Part shown: one piece after another, positions 47,131 through 60,268 of the stretch
Layout of the letters: the number at the start of each line of letters is the position of its first letter
Position numbering within the stretch: the stretch's first letter is position 1
DNA from: Cucumis sativus
Lineage: Eukaryota > Streptophyta > Magnoliopsida > Cucurbitales > Cucurbitaceae
Reading direction: 5' to 3'
DNA length: 64,000 nucleotides
Assembly (NCBI RefSeq): GCF_000004075.3
Contig: NC_026659.2
Location: 9,325,973-9,389,972, forward strand
Notes under the pieces: model-generated
What the model saw: the letters and a program-made list of their open reading frames with translations, nothing else
What the model was told of the DNA's origin: nothing
Database searches by the model: none
Translations under genes and position numbers: made by a program

Positions 47131-49323
47131 CACTACTACCAAAATTGGCTTACTTGACGTTTTTAAAAGCGTCAAGTAATGGACTGTTAGTATAGTCACA
47201 TTACTATACACTAGAAAATCGTCAAGTATACAGTTACTTGACATTGTATTAACGTCAAGTAATCTATCACACTTGACGCTTATTATGTGTCAAGTGAGGT
47301 TATATACATGACACCTTTTATGTGTCAAGTGAGGTTATATACATGACACCTTTTACGTGTCGAGTGAGGTTATATACATGACACCTTTTACGTGTCAAGT
47401 GAGGTTATATACATGACACCTTTTACGTGTCAAGTAGAGTCCTATACTTGACGAGTTTTGCACGTCAAGTAGGATCGTATTCTTGATATTATTTACATGT
47501 CAAGTAAGATCATATGCTTGACACTATTTACATGTCAAGTAAGATAATATACTTGATACTATTTACTCGTCAAGTAAGATAGTATACTTGACGCTATTTA
47601 TCCGTCAAAGTAAAATTGTATATGTGATTTAAGTACGATAGTATACTTGACATATATTTAACATCATGTATAGCATTTATTAATATATTTAATATACAAA
47701 ATGTTCCATTTTCTGTTTTTTTCATTACGTACATTCATTTCAATAAAACATATTCATCAACAAAATAAACTCTCCAACCAATAGTTACACAACAAAAAAT
47801 GACCAATAATTTAGTATTATTATAACACCCCGAACTCTAAGGTATCTTACTTTTAAATTAAATTGCATTTTAATTTGAAGATTTTTTTTTTTTAGAAAAG
47901 AAGTTAAGGGAGAAAGGGGATTAGAAATGTTATAATAATAATAATACTATATATTTATTATTATTATTATTATTAGTTATTATATTAAATAAGAGAAAAG
48001 GTAAATAGAAAAAAGAAAAGAAAAGAATTTTTTTTTTCCTTCCTTCTTCCTCCCGCGCGCAAACCCCCCTCTGCTCTTCTCAGTTTTCTTTTCTTTTCTA
48101 CCCAGCCGCCGCCCACCCTCCTTTTCCTCTCTTCTTCTTCTGTTCGCCGATAGAGACTTTCTCACCAAGTAGCTGCATATACAAAACTGCATAAAATGGT
48201 TATGTGAAATTAACAACTTCGAATTATTATTATCTTTTGTCATACGTATACCTGTTTCAGGTAAGTAGAACCCTTTTGTTTATAAGTCTTCAAAAAATCA
48301 TCCACATTTTTTATTTCGTTGGAGGACAAGCGTTGGAGATATGCACCATTTTTGGCAATTCCTTCTAATCGCCAGATTTTATCTCCCCTACTTGGAGGGT
48401 GGTGTTTCTTGTACCCTTATGCATCATAATAAACAGAAAACAAAAAAAGGTTTGAATATATTCACCAACTTTGATCTAAAAATATAAGGACTAAAGGGAA
48501 TCTGAATGAAATACGGCCATTGGAAGGACTAAGATATATATAAAAATATAAAATAAGTCTCAAAAAGGGATCTCCAGAGAATGATATTTTCACTTAAAAA
48601 GAACTTTGCATTTGAGAAAAAAAAAGGCATACCTTCACCACGCTGATCCATCACTCTAAAAGGTTCGGAGATAGCTCCCTCAATTCTTGGAAACTTAGTT
48701 TTGATTTCGTCATCCACAAATTTCACTCCCAATCTAAACTTCTTAGTTTTGGTCCAACTTGAATTGTCACTAAAGCTCAAATCATTAAGCTGTACAAACC
48801 CATTTGCCAAGCGAATTATCTTATCATTCCCAACAATGGCATGGTTAAGTGGCATGGTTAAGATGAAATCGGGGGTGGGTGGGGGGAAAGGGAGATTGGA
48901 AAAGTGGGGGGAATTTTAGGGAAGGGGGAAAAGAGGGAGAAATTAAAAAAAGAAAAGGTATTTTTATAAAAGAAAGTTTTTAAAAGGTAGGGGTTTTGGG
49001 AAGAGTTTTCTTGAGGAGAGAAAGGGGAAGATACAAAGAGAATATATATTTAACAATTTCTTTAAAAAAAGTTTAGGGAAATTGAAAGTAAGGGTGAAAG
49101 TTTGAAGTTTTTCAGCAACATTTAAGTTTGTTTCTAAAACTATATAGATTTTAATTACATTATTTATGTGTGTTACTAATTCTTTTAGTGACGTGGATTA
49201 AAAATGTGACACTAATAATAATTTTTTGTGACATTTTTTTTGCTTCTTTACAAACGAACTTTTACTAACAAAAATAACTTGCGCCACTAAAACTTTGCCA
49301 TTGAATCATAAATTTCTTGTAGT
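47131..49323. mobile_element. CACTA-like TTGACG composite element, unit 2
   Basis: Copy of 29243-31435: CACTACTACCAAAATTGG at the left, array at 47150-47660, gypsy LTR piece at 47824-48150, CBP60 exons at 48252-48855, and GTAGTG end at about 49323. Structure and order are unchanged. Confidence 0.55.
48252..48855 (-). pseudogene. captured CBP60 fragment, unit 2
   Basis: Exon A (48855-48633) and exon B (48415-48252) encode the same DNSSWTKTKKFRLG ... MDQRGE and YKKHHPPSRGDKIWRLEGIA blocks as unit 1, with the GTATGC donor and CATAAG acceptor intact. Still partial: no N-terminal or C-terminal CBP60 regions. Being identical in structure to unit 1, it was captured before the duplication. Confidence 0.8.
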
Positions 49324-49358
49324 GAATTCAAAATGAGAAAAACAAAATAACTAATTGA

Positions 49359-51046
49359 TCAAATAAGTAAACAAGCAAAAGAACTCCAAAATGGCGAGAA
49401 TTGCACGAAGATGGAGAGTTGTGGGGGTTGAAGGTCGACGGTCGGTGGTCGGTGGTCGGTGGAGATAGAGAGTCCTGGTTGTGGGTTGGCAACTGGTGTA
49501 GAGATGGAGTGTTGTGGGTTAGAGTCTATGTGGTTGGCCATCCGAAAATGGAGAGAGTGTCGTGGAGATGGAGAGTCGTGGATTATGTCGACAATCGGTG
49601 GAGAGATGAAGAGTTGTGAGCCGCGGCCGATGGAGATGGAGAAAACGATGTGAAGGTTTGGTGGAGAGAAAGAGGGAGATAAAACGAGAAGGGAAGGGAG
49701 GAAAATTTTCAATAAGTTTATTTTAATAAAATAACTTTTAATAAGTTTATTTTTATATTTTTATGGAGGAGGAGGTTTTTTTATAAAAGAGTGAAAATTA
49801 TTAGTTATAATAAAATGAAAAATGTATATAAAATAACAAACGTTGAAAGGGCTAAGATACTTAATTTCTAACTTAATCATCATATTAGATCATAACTACA
49901 TGAGCTAGCTTTTTCTACCATACATCAATTGGATTGTGAAAGTAAAGTAATTGAAAGATATACAAATTGATAAAATGCCTTGAATTTGTTACATGTGGTG
50001 CTACGAACAACAAAGTATAGAGGCACAATTTAATTTGTACTAAGAAAAGATTTTCTCCAAAACATGTGTCTTCTCTATCTCGTAGATGTAGCTATGACAC
50101 TGTTAGTAAACCACAAATAGATATGTACGTCGATTTCTCCACACGTTTTTTGTAATTCGATAATTCATTGTTGATTTCTTTAACAAAATTATATTTTCAA
50201 TGTGGGTGATTTTCAACTTAATCCAAAATATAAAGCCTATTTAAGGTCACGAGTCCTTGATCGAATATAATATCTTTTATACTAATTGTGACATCAACTA
50301 TCTCATTTTATACTAATTGATTTGATATTAAATTAGTAATTGGAGAGAATATGTTGCAGGTGCAGTGATTCAAGTCATAAACGTCATGATCGCTAACACA
50401 TATCAGATGTCAGTTGAGCCATGTGTTTTATACTAATAAAACTCTTGGTGTCGAATAATAACTCGGCAAATTAAGTAAAGGATCGTGTTCTATCGAAAAG
50501 TAAATAAATAAACAATTACAATAGAGATCACTTCCAGGTTTACTGATTTAAGCGTATAGTAAAATTATGAAAAGTAAATATGACAATGTATACTCCTATT
50601 ACTAGGTCTAGGTCTATATATGTATGTGTTTCTATTTGTTATATTTACAACTAAAAAAATCGGTTGAAAATGTCAAAGATATAATTTGTGTAATGGCAAT
50701 TTTGTAAACTACAAATGAGATCTTCCACATTGGTAGGGCTTTAACGTGAAAGGCATTTTAAGCCATAAGAGGAAGTTAAATTAGTCAAAAAAAAATGTGA
50801 GGTGATCAAGGGAAGCGTGGCAGTGTGTCATCGTGAGTCATTAGTTTTTCGATAGTATCGCCATGAATACTGTTTCATCCTCAATTCGATTTGTGGTTTT
50901 GATAAAGAGTACTTAATTTTATTTTTCTCTCTATAGTTAATTTTACTCAATCTTATTTTCTATAAAATCAAGCGCTTAACTATATATAAATTTGAACCAT
51001 AAGAAAAAGAAGAAAAAACATAAGAAGAAATTGAAATTGAGAAAAA
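49359..51046. other. GA-rich segment and upstream region of peptide gene 2
   Basis: 49359-49712 is the repetitive GGTCGGTGG-rich segment (unrecognised). 49713-51046 is the duplicated promoter region, with TCTATAAAAT and CTATATATAAAT TATA-like boxes about 60-85 bp before the ATG at 51047. No other gene seen. Confidence 0.5.
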
Positions 51047-51926
51047 ATGAAATCATTTGTAATTTGCTTGATTATCCTTAGCTTATGTGGTGGAGGATCC
51101 ACATCAACCATTACAAATTCCGCTACGAATGCCAACCCTGAGGATGCTGCTCGTCAATTTTGCAACCTTGGTTGTGCCGCTTCTCTCTGCAGCCAAATTT
51201 CCACCCTGCAAAACCCGAGTGAGTTAATTTCTAGTACTCTTGGAGTACCTATTTTATTCTTTTACATTGTTGGACAAAGTTAATATACTTATTTTAATCC
51301 TTTAAGTTTTTTTTGGTTTCTGATGTCTCAATCTAAATGCTATTCTGAGAGATCTTTGCTCTGGTTTTTTTCTTATATTAGCTTCTATAATATTGCCCCT
51401 TTCACATAGTTGTTTTGACTATATCTATGAATGTCACATTCTAGTTGAGATATTCTGCTCGACTCTCTGATTGACACTATCCTTTCTTTTTTATCAAAAA
51501 AAGAAAAAGAAAAAAAGAGCTTTTAGGTCCATTGGTGTTAATTTTGATATTTCTTTTGTATTTTAAGCACTAATAGTAGTGTTGGCAAACATTTTCATAA
51601 TGAGGATAATTCGTTGGGGAAGACATTGTTTGCTTACATGCATTGAGCATGAAAGGTCATTAGAGGTTATTCTAGTCATGAGTAACATTCAATTAGAGTA
51701 GTATTCATATACAAAGTTTTTATTTGGATCAAACTCACAATCATTAGGAGTTTAGTAGCAGTATTCATATATATACTAAAATTTGGTCGCTTACTTTAAT
51801 TATTTTATCTAGTTTTGATGGGTGATTGTCCTTCCTTTAATTGTATTTTTTTTCTTTATGAATTTGGCAGACCTGGAAAAATCAGAGAGTTGTTATAAAG
51901 GATGTTATCAAACTTGCATGAAGTAG
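51047..51926 (+). CDS. small secreted cysteine-rich (thionin-like) peptide, copy 2, two exons
   Basis: Exon 1 is 51047-51218 (donor GTGAGT at 51219) and exon 2 is 51871-51926 (acceptor TTTGGCAG). Same 75-residue precursor design as copy 1: signal peptide, CX3CX4C triplet, phase-1 intron, CX3CX3C triplet, TAG. No coding difference from copy 1 is visible. The intron is nearly identical apart from an A-run length. The promoter region is duplicated with it, so expression is plausible. Function (defence or signalling peptide) is inferred from the cysteine layout and secretion signal. Confidence 0.8.
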
Positions 51927-53225
51927 TGATGCTAACAAAAGGAATATGAAGTATGGTGAGAGGAGAAAGGAACTGTGATTGACTTTTCAAGATAAACATA
52001 CCATACACGAATAATAAAACCATTGGCTTAAAAGCCTATTATTTCATATTTAAACACATTTTTTGTTTTGATGTAAATGTAGATTCATGCTTTTGAATGT
52101 AGTTGATTATGAGCAATAAAAAACATCACAGTTTCTCTTTTTATGCTATGCGAGAATGGAATGTTATGTCACAATTTTTGTTTTAGTGTAGATTAAGTGT
52201 GTGTGTTTGCGGTGGAATTAGTGATTAATGGTTAATAATCTCACAAATAAAATTTATTTCGTTAATTCGAAAATATTTCGAAGGCACCAATTATCTTTCT
52301 GAAGATTTTAATGATTTACTCTCGGTCCACCTGACAATTGATAAACGAAAAGTTAATCTTAATTTGAATAAGTGTGTTGTATCGATACAATTATATAATA
52401 TATATAGATGTATTTTGTTTTGGGCAACTAAGGTTGCACCTAATGTTATAACTCCAATTTTTTTAACCAAATAAAAAAAGTATATTTTAATTTTTTACAA
52501 AAAAATTATCACATACTAAATTTTTTAGTGAGGAATTATGCTATGTTTGTCAACCAACTGGTTGAGATACACTGGTGCGCCAAGTGAGTCCGTTTGCAAT
52601 ATTATCATCTCAAGAAACAAAAACTATATGTATTATGATTCTAAGTCCAACGAATTTACGTTGTCTCATATTCCTTATCGCTCGATTTCTAGTACTTTAT
52701 GAAAACAAATGAAGATATAGTTTCTATTTGATTCTTAGGAGTTCCAGAACGTTGCACTTTTAGTTTTTATATTTTGAGCTCGATTTAACTTTTAGTAATT
52801 TCCAAATTCATTGCTTTTGTTAAATATATTCACTTTTTTCTTTTTTGCTGATGAGAACCAAGTGAGAGAGGTTGTATGAACTCAAGCTTTCAAAGATGCT
52901 AAAAAAGCGACATGAATTAATGAAGAACGAAGAGAGGAAGAGTCATTTTGGGATTGACTTTATGGTACTATATGAACATAAAGAAATGTCAAATATTGGT
53001 GTGTCACGCAACCCCAAAATTTGGCTATACCATAATTCCAAAATTAAGTTATGGCATGTAATTCAAAAGTTTGTACCTAATGGTGTAAAATGCTAGGGTT
53101 TGGTTTATCCTATTATATGATCAATATCCATGCATGCATTTTATGTTGGATTTTTGTTATATATTCGTTCATTAATTTCTCTTTAGAAAATAAAACCACT
53201 AAAAAATTCTCGAAACCTACACGCC
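51927..53225. other. 3' flank of peptide gene 2 with the TAATTC-bounded extra segment
   Basis: Copy of 34042-35337. The extra segment lies between TAATTC at about 52263-52268 and TAATTC at about 53058-53063. After it this copy reads CCTAATGGTGTAAAATGC, closer to copies 3/4 (CCTAATAGTGTAAAATGC) than to unit 1 (CCTAAAAAATGC). No gene recognised. Confidence 0.5.
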
Positions 53226-54725
53226 TATGATCAGTTAAACATGAACCATATATGTGAAGTTTGTATAATATTGGTAACTGACCTTAGATCATGATTAAAC
53301 CTACAAAACAAACAAACATTGAAAAATAGAACACCAATAATCTCATGACAAAAATAAACAATAAAAAACCTGAAGTGAAATTAGTTTTGAAGATCAATAT
53401 CCAAATCCTTTGTTCCAGCTAGATTGACAACTACAGTGGCTAAAAGTATCTCGAGAATCTCAGCTTTTAGCCACTTAGTTGCCAATTTAGCTAGTAATTG
53501 TTTTGAAGAAGTCCCTTCATGTTGAGCTAACTACAAAGGAAGAATCTAGAAGTCACTATCAAGGAAGCATACATAAACATGTTGACAAGAATCTAAGGAA
53601 CCATTTCTATAAAAGAAAAACTATGAGGGATGTTTTTCCTACAAAGAACCATCAATATATCACATAAACCATCAAAGAAAAAATTTCAATAAGCAAAACA
53701 TTTAGGTCTTAAGTGTAAATAAAAGACAAGAAATATATGTGACCCGGTGGCCGGTGGAGATGGAGATGGAGAAAACTACGTGAAGGTTTGGTGGAGAGAA
53801 AGAGGGAGATGAAACGCGAAGGGAAGGAAGGAAAATTTTCAATAAGTTTATTTTAATAATTTTAATTGTTGAAAAGAGGGAAATAAAAAATTTTATATTT
53901 TTATGCTTGACAAAATAAAAAGGTGTTTCTGATTCAAGTAAATATTAACTATACTTGACCTGAAAAAATGTCAAGTAAAAGTTGCATTATACTTGATACT
54001 AAAACACCGTCAAGTAAATTCTACACTATACTTGATGTGGAAAAAAACGTCAAATAAAAGCTAACGTAAAATAATTCAAAAAATTTCATGAAAATTTTGC
54101 TTTCGTCAAACTATGCTTAACGTTTTGTTTGCGTGAAGTAAAATTTTGTTATACTACTTAACGCGAATAAAACGTCAAATCAAATCTCTCTTGTACTTGA
54201 TGCGAAAAAAACGTCAAGTAAAAGTTAATGTAAAATACTTCAAAAAATTCCACTTTTTTGAAACTATACTTGACGGTTTTTTTTAAAATGCTCAATACTT
54301 GACATTTTTTTTTGTAAAACTAACTAGTGTCAAGTAAAATAGATTATGTCGTACTGAAATTTGAGATTCAATTTGTTAAAAAAATTAAACTATTTTGATT
54401 TTTTTAAATATAATTAATTGTAAAGTTTTGGGTGTCTACACCAAAAAAAAAACTTTTGTGGTTTTCAATTCGTAGTTTTCTTTTAAATATAATTTTATTT
54501 CTTTTGTCCATTATCTTAACTCTTAATAAACTTTTTTTTCGTCATTCTTTCTAATCTGAAATATTAAAATTGTTGAAAAATGAAGTATAAAAACAATAAA
54601 ATATTAAAATACTAAAATATTTTTTTATTGTTTATAACGCAACCATATAAAAGAGTGAAAATTATTAGTTATAATAAAATGAAAAATGTATACAAAATAA
54701 CAAACGTTGAAAGGCTAAGATACTT
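53226..54725. mobile_element. deletion-derivative of the TTGACG CACTA composite, unit 2
   Basis: Copy of 35338-36840, including the flank from GATCAGTTAAAC, the GA-rich piece at about 53740-53845 and a CTTGACG/GTCAAGT motif array at 53940-54320. No coding capacity. Confidence 0.55.
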
Positions 54726-56177
54726 AATTTTTTGGTCGTCGTGAAAAGAAAATGATATCAATGAAGACTTCAGAAATGAAATCAACAGGGAGGTTTGGTT
54801 TCAATTTTTCATCATGAAGAGAAGAGCTAAAATATGTTGTGCCTCAAGATGTTGAAATAGAGAACAAGAGGGTTGTTGAGCTAGTAAGCCAAAATCTTGA
54901 AATGAGTATGTTGCAAGATATCTGATAATCATCGTCGTTGTTCATAAAATGGATTAGTAGGAGTTTTCCTATTTTTATCAAAGATCATTTGGGGACGGTC
55001 TCCCTTATTTAATATATAAGGCGAAACTGGCTTTCTTTGTTGAAGACCAAGTATCATCCATCTAAGTAAGACTGCGTTGCAAAGCACAAGACGCTTGTCA
55101 TCATTATTTGCAAGAGAGAGATAATCTCAAAGAAGATTCCCTCGCTTTAGAGACTATAAGAGCCTTTAAAGTTCATCATTTATGAAGAGTTTGAAGCTTA
55201 AGGAAGGACTTTAAGATCAAGATCTAAGTTACATGATCGCTACCTTTTATTGATCTACTTATTACCATCGGTCTCAATGACTAAAAATGATGTTTTATTT
55301 GGTAAATAATCACTCCACAAAGATTTTCAAGGCAAATTAGCAGCTAGGTTACAACTCAAGATTATGATGCCTAGTTATCAATTTTTGTGGAAAAGTAAAC
55401 CACCTATTTTGTATGACTCGTTTTCTTTTTTGAAAAGAATCTAGAGAATGTTTGAAAAGAAAAGAAAACTATTAAAATAACCATGTCTTAGTAAGCATAT
55501 ACATGCATACAAGCATTTTTTAATGACATTTATCAATTTGATTTTAGTTGTGATGACGCTTGTTTTATCCCTGGTCTCCAGTTTATTTATTCTTGTCATG
55601 AGGTGCTTGTTTCATCCCTGGCCCTTGACACCATGTTGTTATAGTGGTGCTTGTTTCATCTCTCGCCTCCATTTTATTTATTCTTTTGTCATGAGGCGCT
55701 TGTTTTATCCCTGGCCCTTGACACCGTATTGCTGTGGTGACACTTGTTTTATCCCTGGTCTCCAGCTTATTTATTCTTTCGTCATGAGCTGCTTGTTTTA
55801 TCCCTGGCCCTTGACACCATGTTGCTGTGGTGGCGTTCGTTTTATCTCTACCTCTAGCTTATTTATTCTTTTGTCATGAGGCGCTTGTTTTATCCCTGGC
55901 CCTTAACACCGTATTGCTGCGGTGACGCTTGTTTTATCCCTGGTCTCCAGCTTATTTATTCTTTTGTCATGAGGTGCTTGTTTTATCCTTGGCCATTGAC
56001 ACCGTGTTGTTGTGGTGGCATTCGTTTTATCTCTGGCCTCCAGCTTATTTATGAGATGCTTGTCTTATCCATGGTCCTTAACGTTGATAATTTATATAAA
56101 ATATCTTAGTTTGATGAGTCAATGGCTACACCTTCGTCCACCTTCTAATTCTACAAGGATGCACGAAGGGGGCATAC
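54726..56177 (+). other. gypsy internal 3' region with expanded minisatellite, unit 2
   Basis: Matches 36841-37914 but is longer. The polypurine-like CACGAAGGGGG (56162-56172) precedes the LTR start. The open frames here arise because the minisatellite period (about 93 bp) is a multiple of three; I do not regard them as genes. Confidence 0.5.
55600..56060 (+). repeat. minisatellite, about 93-bp period, five units
   Basis: GCTTGTTTTATCCCTGGCCC-type unit starts at about 55604, 55697, 55791, 55883 and 55976, with a partial unit at about 56055. Within each unit a second TTTTATCCCTGGTCTCCAGC half-unit appears, then TTATTTATTCTTTTGTCATGAG. Unit 1 of the large duplication has only one copy plus the partial end (37712-37800). 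Confidence 0.85.
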
Positions 56178-56774
56178 TGTAGCCACCTATTTTTATCCTA
56201 CACATATATATCTTTTTTTAATACTAATATTAGTAATAATTGCTAAATTATTTATTTACTTTAAAAAAAGGTAAAAAAAATAATAATACATAATATCTTA
56301 TAATATTTCATTTTTCATTTTAAGAAACAAAATTAAATCAATTTATTTTTTTTTAAATCTTTTAATATCATATTTGTTCTATTTTAGAAAAAAAGAAATG
56401 AATTTGTTTTAAATAAAATCTTATAATATCAATTTTGACTTACTAAAATCATTTTAGGAAAAAATAAAATCAATTTTAAATAACGGTATTTTAATATTCA
56501 TTTGATGTATTAATTTATTTTTTACAAAATCTCAAAATATCTCATTTAATTTATTTTAGGAAAATGAAAATTTGTTTTATTAATATAATATTAAATTTCG
56601 ATTTTATTTTTATTATTTTTTCCTAATTTGTGGTACACTCCGGGTTTAGAGGAGAGAAGTTTCTTAAACAAAGAATTCTTTAGAGGAGAATTTCTTACAA
56701 AAATTCTTTGGAGAAAGTTTCTTAGAGAAATCTTTTTAAAAGAGTGCTTAGAAAAAGTTTTTAGAGGAATCTCT

Positions 56775-56815
<41 letters not shown>

Positions 56816-58314
56816 GTGTAAAAGGTGCGTTTCTGTTATTCTTTTCATTACCCTATTGTCTCTATATTTTTTTAAATTTTATCTTAAGCAAATTAAACCT
56901 CATTGTTAACTAAACTTAATTGGATGTTGCATTTGGTAGGGATTTAATCCCAATGATCCGCACCTCATACAACAAGTAATTTCTTTGGAATTCGAATTCT
57001 TATTTTTCTTTTCTTCTCTTGTTAAAAGAGAAAGAGAAAGAAAAGAAAATGTAGGAAAATTTTAGTATTTTTGTACTATTTTTTTTTCTTTTATCATCAT
57101 TTTAAAAAAAAATCTTTAGTCTTTTTCTTCTCTCTAAAAAAAATAGGGAGAGAGAAAATGACATTAGACAAATGTGCTCTTTTTATTTATCCGTATTTTA
57201 TTACCCTTTTTAATCTCAACTCTTAATCTTTATTTTTTTCTCTAAAATATAGAGATAAAGAACAAAGAGAAAATTTTATCATTATTATTATTATCATCAC
57301 CATTTATTATTATATTATATTATTATTAGGGTTCTTCTTCTTTTTACTTGTTTTTCTTCTTCTACTTATTCTTATTCTTATTATTTCTTTCTTTGTTCAT
57401 TATTTTTTTTCCGTTTCTTTCCTTATTTTTTTTATTGCTATTATGTTTCCTTTCTTTTACCATTCACATTGCTATATCATAATTATTGTTATATGCACTT
57501 AAATGTAACTCTTTGTATTTAATTTTTTTAATGTTTTGAAATCCTTCCAATTTAAAATTCTTTATGTTTTAAATAAAAGACTTTTTTTTTTAAAAAAAAC
57601 AATCATTTAGCAAATTTGTCTCTAATGCTATAAATGTTTTATGTTTTTTTCAAAACCTTCAAAATTTAACATATGATTTCATAAGATTTCCTAAACCAAT
57701 CTTTTCTAAAAACTTATACCGTTTTCCTTAAAAAAAATCCTACGATGGAATCTAGAACTTCCTGGAAGTCCGTTATTTCTAGATTCTTGAGGTGAGGGAT
57801 CAATATCTTTGGAAGTCCGAAATTTGATCCCAAGAAAAAATGAATTTAATCAATGTTTTAAAAAAAAATCCTTTATTCAAAGACTAGCCTATGATAGATT
57901 TTGAAAAATTGTAATAATTTTTCATTTTCTTAAGGTGAGAAACTTTCGTAGTCTTAATTAATGGAATATTATTCCACTTATTTTATGAGATCATTGCTTC
58001 AAATATTGGAGTAATAAGGGGTGAAATAAGACATTGGTTTAAAAATAAATTTTAAAAAATATTTTCAATTCAAGATTTGAACTTTGGCCACCGTTTATTT
58101 AAATGGGTGTCGTGGGGTGCTAATACCTTCCCCACACACAAATGACTCCCGGACGCTACTCAATTTTTTTCGCAGACCATTTTTTTTTAAATTGTTTATT
58201 TTATTTCGGTGTCCAATCACGCCGTAAAAAAGATTGGTGGCGACTCCTATTTTATTTTAAAACTAGCTCTTTTGAGGACGTCGGCCTCCGCGTCGTCTCG
58301 GGCACGTGACGACA
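56178..58314 (+). mobile_element. gypsy 3' LTR (about 2.1 kb), end of the unit-2 retroelement
   Basis: TGTAGCCACCTATTTTTATC to GGGCACGTGACGACA, collinear with the LTR at 20654-22970 (TTGGTGGCGACTCC and CGTCGTCTCGGGCACGTG near the end). The TATAAATAGG segment is lost (56645). It contains a 37-base A run (56777-56813). It ends directly against the TTGACG array of unit 3 (ATACATGACACC). CATAC occurs just before the LTR and again at 58313-58317, but this may be coincidence. Confidence 0.75.
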
Positions 58315-59193
58315 TACATGACACCTTTTACGTGTCAAGTGAGGTTATATACATGACACCTTTTACGTGTCAAGTAGAGTCCTATACTTGACGAGTTTTG
58401 CACGTCAAGTAGGATCGTATTCTTGATATTATTTACATGTCAAGTAAGATCATATGCTTGACACTATTTACATGTCAAGTAAGATAATATACTTGATACT
58501 ATTTACTCGTCAAGTAAGATAGTATACTTGACGCTATTTATCCGTCAAAGTAAAATTGTATATGTGATTTAAGTACGATAGTATACTTGACATATATTTA
58601 ACATCATGTATAGCATTTATTAATATATTTAATATACAAAATGTTCCATTTTCTGTTTTTTTCATTACGTACATTCATTTCAATAAAACATATTCATCAA
58701 CAAAATAAACTCTCCAACCAATAGTTACACAACAAAAAATGACCAATAATTTAGTATTATTATAACACCCCGAACTCTAAGGTATCTTACTTTTAAATTA
58801 AATTGCATTTTAATTTGAAGATTTTTTTTTTTTAGAAAAGAAGTTAAGGGAGAAAGGGGATTAGAAATGTTATAATAATAATAATACTATATATTTATTA
58901 TTATTATTATTATTAGTTATTATATTAAATAAGAGAAAAGGTAAATAGAAAAAAGAAAAGAAAAGAATTTTTTTTTTCCTTCCTTCTTCCTCCCGCGCGC
59001 AAACCCCCTCTGCTCCTTCTTTCAGTTTTCTTTTCTTTTCTACCCAGCCGCCGCCCACCCTCCTTTTCCTCTCTTCTTCTTCTGTTCGCCGATAGAGACT
59101 TTCTCACCAAGTAGCTGCATATACAAAACTGCATAAAATGGTTATGTGAAATTAACAACTTCGAATTATTATTATCTTTTGTCATACGTATAC

Positions 59194-59797
59194 CTGTTTC
59201 AGGTAAGTAGAACCCTTTTGTTTATAAGTCTTCAAAAAATCATCCACATTTTTTATTTCGTTGGAGGACAAGCGTTGGAGATATGCACCATTTTTGGCAA
59301 TTCCTTCTAATCGCCAGATTTTATCTCCCCTACTTGGAGGGTGGTGTTTCTTGTACCCTTATGCATCATAATAAACAGAAAACAAAAAAAGGTTTGAATA
59401 TATTCACCAACTTTGATCTAAAAATATAAGGACTAAAGGGAATCTGAATGAAATACGGCCATTGGAAGGACTAAGATATATATAAAAATATAAAATAAGT
59501 CTCAAAAAGGGATCTCCAGAGAATGATATTTTCACTTAAAAAGAACTTTGCATTTGAGAAAAAAAAAAGGCATACCTTCACCACGCTGATCCATCACTCT
59601 AAAAGGTTCGGAGATAGCTCCTCAATTCTTGGAAACTTAGTTTTGATTTCGTCATCCACAAATTTCACTCCCAATCTAAACTTCTTAGTTTTGGTCCAAC
59701 TTGAATTGTCACTAAAGCTCAAATCATTAAGCTGTACAAACCCATTTGCCAAGCGAATTATCTTATCATTCCCAACAATGGCATGGTTAAGTGGCAT
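59194..59797 (-). pseudogene. captured CBP60 fragment, unit 3 (frameshifted)
   Basis: Exon A (59797-59576) and exon B (59357-59194) as in the other units, with the same splice signals. One base is missing near 59621 (CTCCTCAA versus CTCCCTCAA), which shifts exon A before SEPFRVMDQRGE. This is a fragment in any case; the extra frameshift marks it as decaying or as an assembly error. Confidence 0.75.
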
Positions 59798-60268
59798 GGT
59801 TAAGATGAAATCGGGGTGGGTGGGGGGAAAGGGAGATTGGAAAAGTGGGGGAATTTTAGGGAAGGGGGAAAAGAGGGAGAAATTAAAAAAAGAAAAGGTA
59901 TTTTTATAAAAGAAAGTTTTTAAAAGGTAGGGGTTTTGGGAAGAGTTTTCTTGAGGAGAGAAAGGGGAAGATACAAAGAGAATATATATTTAACAATTTC
60001 TTTAAAAAAAGTTTAGGGAAATTGAAAGTAAGGGTGAAAGTTTGAAGTTTTTCAGCAACATTTAAGTTTGTTTCTAAAACTATATAGATTTTAATTACAT
60101 TATTTATGTGTGTTACTAATTCTTTTAGTGACGTGGATTAAAAATGTGACACTAATAATAATTTTTTGTGACATTTTTTTTTGCTTCTTTACAAACGAAC
60201 TTTTACTAACAAAAATAACTTGCGCCACTAAAACTTTGCCATTGAATCATAAATTTCTTGTAGTGAAT

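Larger units (their letters stand above)
44398..56750. repeat. tandem duplication unit 2 (partner of 26512-38530)
   Basis: Collinear with 26512-38530 at an offset of 17,885-17,892 bases through most of its length (for example 28573/46461, 33162/51047, 34986/52872, 37631/55523). By eye the units are near identical, differing mainly by one-base indels and rare substitutions. The larger differences are a minisatellite expansion at 55600-56060 and loss of the LTR TATA segment near 56648. Confidence 0.9.

Noticed and set aside
55523..56109. Long open frames with repeated CLFYPWPLTP
   Set aside because: Minisatellite with a period divisible by three, located just before a gypsy polypurine tract and LTR; in unit 1 only one repeat is present.
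56777..56813. 37-base A run as a retroposed poly(A) tail
   Set aside because: It lies in the middle of a gypsy LTR with LTR sequence on both sides and no target duplication; more likely homopolymer expansion or an assembly artefact.
58313..58317. CATAC at the end of the 56178 LTR as a target duplication matching 56173-56177
   Set aside because: The sequence left of the LTR is the element's own internal region, so the duplication should not lie there; the canonical LTR end (GACGACA) also overlaps it.
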